8,048 bases of DNA from Oscillospiraceae bacterium (GTDB lineage: Bacteria > Bacillota > Clostridia > Oscillospirales > Oscillospiraceae), in contig JAITEC010000007.1 of the NCBI GenBank assembly GCA_031282225.1, positions 1-8,048 of the forward strand. Reading direction: 5' to 3'. The position numbers and the translations under genes are program-made. The notes beneath the pieces are model-generated. The model was not told where the DNA came from. It saw nothing but the letters and a program-made list of their open reading frames with translations, and ran no database searches. Position 1 is the stretch's first letter. Each line of letters opens with the position of its first letter. Below, piece by piece: positions 5,048-8,048 of the stretch.

Positions 5048-5914
5048 GTGGCCCCTGTCATAAAAACCGAAAAAATAACCCATATCTACAGCGCCGGCAC
5101 GGTTTTTGAGCACACGGCTCTGTCAGATGTGAGTTTTGAGGCGCTCAGAGGCGAGTATATAGGCATAATCGGGCACACGGGTTCCGGCAAGTCGACGTTC
5201 ATCCAGACCCTCAACGGGCTGATCCGCCCCACGTCGGGAACGGTTTTCTTCGACGGGACGGACATACGCCAGTCAAAGGAGCGCACGCGCGATATCCGTT
5301 TCAAAGTCGGCCTCGTGTTTCAATATCCCGAATACCAGTTGTTCGAGGAGACCGTCTTCAACGACATAGCGTTCGGGCCAAAAAACATGGGCCTCAATGC
5401 GCACGAGGTCGCCGAGCGCGTCCGAGAGGCGGCGGGCTTCGTCGGATTGCGCGAAGACGACCTGGAAAAATCACCGTTCGAGCTCTCCGGCGGGCTGAGG
5501 CGGCGCGCCGCGATAGCGGGTGTAATAGCCATGCGCCCCGAGGTGCTCATAGCCGACGAACCTACGGCGGGTCTCGACCCCGCCGGCAGCTCGGAGATCA
5601 TTGCAAACATCGGCGCCTACCGCCGCAGCACGGGCGCCACAATTATTATCGTCACGCATAGCATGGAAGAAATCGCGCAAAACGCCGACAGGGTAACGGT
5701 ATTCGACGGCGGACGCATCGTGATGGACGCGCCCCCGGCGGCCGCGTTCTCCCGCAGCGACGAGCTGTCCGCCATGGGACTGGGCGTCCCTGCGGCAACG
5801 GCGATCGCGAACAGGCTGCGCGCGCGCGGCCTGCCCATTGCGGGCGGGATAATAACGGCGGACGGGCTGCGCGCCGCGCTGCGCGAATTGAGGAGGGGCG
5901 CCGGGAGTGCTTAA
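5048..5914 (+). CDS. ecfA2: ECF transporter energy-coupling ATPase EcfA2 (CbiO2)
   Basis: 288-residue ABC ATPase, the second nucleotide-binding subunit, expected to form a heterodimer with EcfA1 and dock on EcfT. The opening ITHIYSAGTVFEHTALSDVSF is typical of EcfA2. Walker A GHTGSGKS is at 42-49, Q-loop VFQYPEYQLF (Q92), Walker B VLIADEP (D170, E171), D-loop GLDP and H-loop THSMEE (H204). The signature reads LSGGL (146-150) where LSGGQ is usual, and the following residues are RRRAAIAG rather than the common MRRVAIAG. The GTG start at 5048 directly abuts the ecfA1 TAA and lies in the same reading frame; no ATG or closer ribosome site offers an alternative, so coupled translation is likely. 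The 3' end overlaps ecfT by 8 bp. Confidence 0.93.
   Translation: MAPVIKTEKITHIYSAGTVFEHTALSDVSFEALRGEYIGIIGHTGSGKSTFIQTLNGLIRPTSGTVFFDGTDIRQSKERTRDIRFKVGLVFQYPEYQLFEETVFNDIAFGPKNMGLNAHEVAERVREAAGFVGLREDDLEKSPFELSGGLRRRAAIAGVIAMRPEVLIADEPTAGLDPAGSSEIIANIGAYRRSTGATIIIVTHSMEEIAQNADRVTVFDGGRIVMDAPPAAAFSRSDELSAMGLGVPAATAIANRLRARGLPIAGGIITADGLRAALRELRRGAGSA
5891..5896 (+). promoter_or_regulatory. Ribosome binding site of ecfT inside ecfA2
   Basis: AGGAGG, followed by two more G, 10 nt before the GTG at 5907. It supports the GTG start that overlaps the end of ecfA2. Confidence 0.75.
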
Positions 5915-6710
5915 AGACATCACGCTGGGGCAGTACTTCCCAGACGACACCGTCGTCCACAGGCTGGACCCGCGCACAAAGCTGGTTCTCACGCTTGTAT
6001 TCATCGCGGCGCTCTTTGTCGCCCGCGGCATTGTGTCATACGCCCTGATGCTGGCAGCGCTCGTGTGCTGCATTGCGGCCTCGCGTGTCGGCGCGCGCGC
6101 GTTATTGAAGAGCATAAGGCCGATAATAGCGGTGATTGCCGTCACGGCCGCGCTGAATGTGTTTTTTACGCGGGGCACGCCAATAGTGCGGTTGTGGGCA
6201 ATAACCATTACGCGCGAGGGCCTGATAGGCGCGGCGTACATGGTGACGCGTCTTGTAATGCTCATATCGGGCACGTTTTTGCTCACATACACCACATCCC
6301 CGATATCGCTGACCGACGGCATAGAGTCGCTGCTCGCCCCGCTCAAGCGCATAAAGCTGCCTGTACACGAGTTTGCCATGATGATGAGCATCGCCCTGCG
6401 GTTCATCCCCACGCTCATAGAGGAGACAGACAAGATCATGAGCGCGCAGAAGGCGCGCGGCGCCGATTTTGAGACGGGCAGCTTGATAAGGCGCGCCCGC
6501 GCGCTGCTGCCGATACTCATACCGCTCTTCATCAGCGCATTTCGGCGCGCCGACGAACTGGCAACTGCCATGGAGAGCCGCTGCTACCACGGCGGGGAGG
6601 GCAGGACGCGCATGAAAAAGCTGGCCATGTCGCCGGGCGACTACATATCGCTGGTGTGCGGCGCCGCGCTGGCGCTGGCGGTCGTGCTGACCAACATGGC
6701 GGCTCCATGA
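5907..6710 (+). CDS. ecfT: ECF transporter transmembrane component EcfT
   Basis: 267-residue integral membrane subunit that links the EcfA1/EcfA2 ATPases to a substrate-binding S component. Hydrophobic segments fall at about 26-58 (probably two helices), 71-88, 106-129, 201-211 and 245-265. The long cytoplasmic coupling region carries the two conserved arginine motifs: AQKARGADFE (A183-R184-G185) and AMESRCYHGGEGRTRMK (S224-R225-C226). In the second motif Ala is replaced by Ser, a mild change. HRLDPRTKL near the N terminus is also typical. The GTG start at 5907 overlaps the ecfA2 stop by 8 bp and has AGGAGG 10 nt upstream. Its TGA overlaps the truA ATG (ATGA). No S component is encoded in the window, as expected for a group II module shared by several S proteins. 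Confidence 0.94.
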   Translation: MLKDITLGQYFPDDTVVHRLDPRTKLVLTLVFIAALFVARGIVSYALMLAALVCCIAASRVGARALLKSIRPIIAVIAVTAALNVFFTRGTPIVRLWAITITREGLIGAAYMVTRLVMLISGTFLLTYTTSPISLTDGIESLLAPLKRIKLPVHEFAMMMSIALRFIPTLIEETDKIMSAQKARGADFETGSLIRRARALLPILIPLFISAFRRADELATAMESRCYHGGEGRTRMKKLAMSPGDYISLVCGAALALAVVLTNMAAP

Positions 6711-7453
6711 GGAACATAGCGCTCCGCCTCGCGTACGACGGCACGCGCTATCACGGCTGGCAGCTGCAGCAAAACGCCCGCACAGTAGCCGGCGCCGTCG
6801 AGGCGGCGGTCGCGTCCGTGTGCGGCGGCGCGCCGCGCGTGACGGGCTGCGGGCGCACGGACGCCGGCGTGCACGCGCGCGTGTACTGCGCCAATTTTAA
6901 GACTGATTGCGCGATACCGTCCGCACGCATACCGTACGCGCTGAACTCCCGCCTTCCGCCCGACATCTCGGTTTCTTCGGCATTCGACGTGGGGGACGGA
7001 TTCAACGCCGTCACGTCGTGTGTCAGGAAAGAGTACACATACGAGATATACTGTTCGCGAATACACGACCCTTTCCGCGCCAAAAGGGCGTACCGATATC
7101 CCATGGCGCCGGATATCGACGCTATGAGGGCGGCTTCCCAGTGCTTTTTAGGGACGCGCGACTTCGCCGCAATGCGCTCCGCCGGCTCGCGGACAAAGAC
7201 GAGCGTGAGGACGGTGTTCTATTACGAGATAGAAAGCCAGGGCGACGAGTTGAGGTTCCGCGTGTGCGCCGACGGCTTTTTATACAATATGGCGCGCGCG
7301 ATGGCGGGCACTCTGCTGTATGTCTCCGAGGGCAAGATATCGGCGCGCGAGCTGCCGGGGCTGCTAGCATCTGGCGACCGGAGGCGCGCGGGCCCCACGG
7401 CGCCGGCGTGCGGACTCTACCTGACGCGCCTATGGTATAATTTCGATGAATAG
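6707..7453 (+). CDS. truA: tRNA pseudouridine synthase A (TruA)
   Basis: 248-residue pseudouridine synthase that converts uridines at positions 38-40 of the tRNA anticodon arm. The N terminus MRNIALRLAYDGTRYHGWQLQ is typical. The catalytic motif GCGRTDAGVHA holds the nucleophilic aspartate D52, ALNSRLPPDI follows, and the C-terminal half has FLYNMARAMAGTLL and AGPTAPACGLYL. Length matches the family. The ATG at 6707 overlaps the ecfT TGA by four bases (ATGA) and gives the correct N terminus; an in-frame start 51 bp upstream would add residues not seen in the family. No strong ribosome site is present, so translation probably couples to ecfT. It ends 12 bp from the convergent DUF169 gene. Confidence 0.95.
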   Translation: MRNIALRLAYDGTRYHGWQLQQNARTVAGAVEAAVASVCGGAPRVTGCGRTDAGVHARVYCANFKTDCAIPSARIPYALNSRLPPDISVSSAFDVGDGFNAVTSCVRKEYTYEIYCSRIHDPFRAKRAYRYPMAPDIDAMRAASQCFLGTRDFAAMRSAGSRTKTSVRTVFYYEIESQGDELRFRVCADGFLYNMARAMAGTLLYVSEGKISARELPGLLASGDRRRAGPTAPACGLYLTRLWYNFDE

Positions 7454-7465
7454 GCGGGGCGCTTG

Positions 7466-8048
7466 CTATCTCTTCCACACCGCCCCGCGGTCCAGACCCC
7501 AGGCGCCGTACAGGTCGTCGTAGAATTGCGGGCGCGGGAAGTCTGTTTTCATCTCCATGTGCAGTCCCCGGTACCCAAATCCGGAGGCGTTTATCGCGCC
7601 CAAGCCGGCGGCGAGCTGCTCCAACAGGCCGGCCGGGGACGTGAATATCATCTCGTCCTCGTCCGTCAAGCCGCGCTCATACTCGCCCGGATCGGGCACG
7701 GTTATCCGGTACCGGCCGTTTATAAGCGCCGGCACTGTGGAGTGCACGCAGGAATCAACCGAATCAAACTCACTGCGGACCAGCTCGCCCGACTTGAACT
7801 TGGCGGCCATCAGCAGGCTTCGCAACTGCGCCGGGCGCAGGTATATAAGCGCAATGTCCGGCTCGAAATTGGCATCCGCAAGCGGCGCGAGCGCGAGACC
7901 CGCGCCCTGCCCGCACTCAATGCGCGGGTACGACGCCTTGAAGAAATCGCGTGCCGCTTGCGGGTCCTCTATAAACGTGCTCGTGACCGTGGCGTCATAC
8001 AAGTCCATGCCCTCGTCGAACCTCGCCATTCCAAACCCGATGAGCGGC
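7466..8048 (-). CDS. DUF169 family protein (5' end cut by window edge)
   Basis: The last 193 residues of a protein resembling the uncharacterised DUF169 family found in anaerobic bacteria and archaea. Family-like blocks are CGQGAGLALAPLADANFEPDIALIYLRPAQL, then KFKSGELVRSEFDSVDSC followed by TDEDEMIFTSPAGLLEQLAAGL. An ATG at 8029 exists, but the frame stays open to the window edge (PLIGFG precedes it) and the family has more N-terminal sequence, so the true start is probably beyond 8048. Function is unknown; a link to anaerobic metabolism is only suggested by phylogenetic distribution. It is convergent with truA, 12 bp apart, and the sequence shows no link to the ECF operon. Confidence 0.75.
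   Translation of the reverse strand, partial: PLIGFGMARFDEGMDLYDATVTSTFIEDPQAARDFFKASYPRIECGQGAGLALAPLADANFEPDIALIYLRPAQLRSLLMAAKFKSGELVRSEFDSVDSCVHSTVPALINGRYRITVPDPGEYERGLTDEDEMIFTSPAGLLEQLAAGLGAINASGFGYRGLHMEMKTDFPRPQFYDDLYGAWGLDRGAVWKR

Noticed and set aside
5471..6571. 366-codon minus-strand ORF.
   Set aside because: Lies opposite ecfA2 and ecfT, which have complete family motifs; a long shadow frame typical of GC-rich DNA.
7454..7488. Bidirectional terminator between truA and the DUF169 gene.
   Set aside because: The stem is only 8 bp, the loop is 19 bases and neither strand has a U-tract; most of it lies inside the DUF169 coding end.

Overview
The window comes from a GC-rich chromosome, most likely an anaerobic Firmicute of the class Clostridia. 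The evidence is gene content: an ecfA1-ecfA2-ecfT-truA block, a clostridial-type MBL hydrolase-hemZ pair, a stand-alone PRK-type uridine kinase and a DUF169 protein. Shine-Dalgarno sites are strong and promoters are SigA-like. A notable habit of the chromosomal genes is heavy use of the Ile codon ATA despite the GC-rich background (15 of 18 Ile codons in the visible kinase gene). I cannot name a species.

Layout. Bases 1-3057 hold a leftward operon: MBL-fold hydrolase (2437-3057), hemZ-type radical SAM protein (933-2408) and a uridine kinase-family gene (1-911, running off the left edge). It is driven by a promoter with a perfect -35 at 3101-3129. Bases 3182-3771 hold a leftward toxin-antitoxin operon: a RelE/ParE-type toxin (3182-3427), an overlapping small antitoxin (3417-3620) and a possible 49-residue leader gene (3622-3771). 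Bases 3836-4034 are a compact non-coding element bounded by 17-bp inverted repeats (16/17 identical) and filled with further hairpins. Bases 4127-7453 hold a rightward operon of overlapping or abutting genes: ecfA1, ecfA2, ecfT and truA. Bases 7466-8048 hold a DUF169 gene on the minus strand, cut by the right edge and convergent with truA.

How the parts work together. EcfA1, EcfA2 and EcfT form the energising module of a group II ECF vitamin/micronutrient transporter. No substrate-binding S component is present, so it is presumably encoded elsewhere. TruA is a tRNA pseudouridine synthase co-transcribed with the transporter. The minus-strand operon is probably housekeeping metabolism.

The most unusual part is the 3795-4076 interval. 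The inverted-repeat element is flanked on both sides, at exactly 12 bp, by the same -35 hexamer TTGACT. Each belongs to a good outward promoter, one firing left into the toxin-antitoxin operon and one firing right into the ECF-truA operon. It looks either like a MITE-like element carrying or having captured outward promoters, or like a symmetric shared regulatory region.
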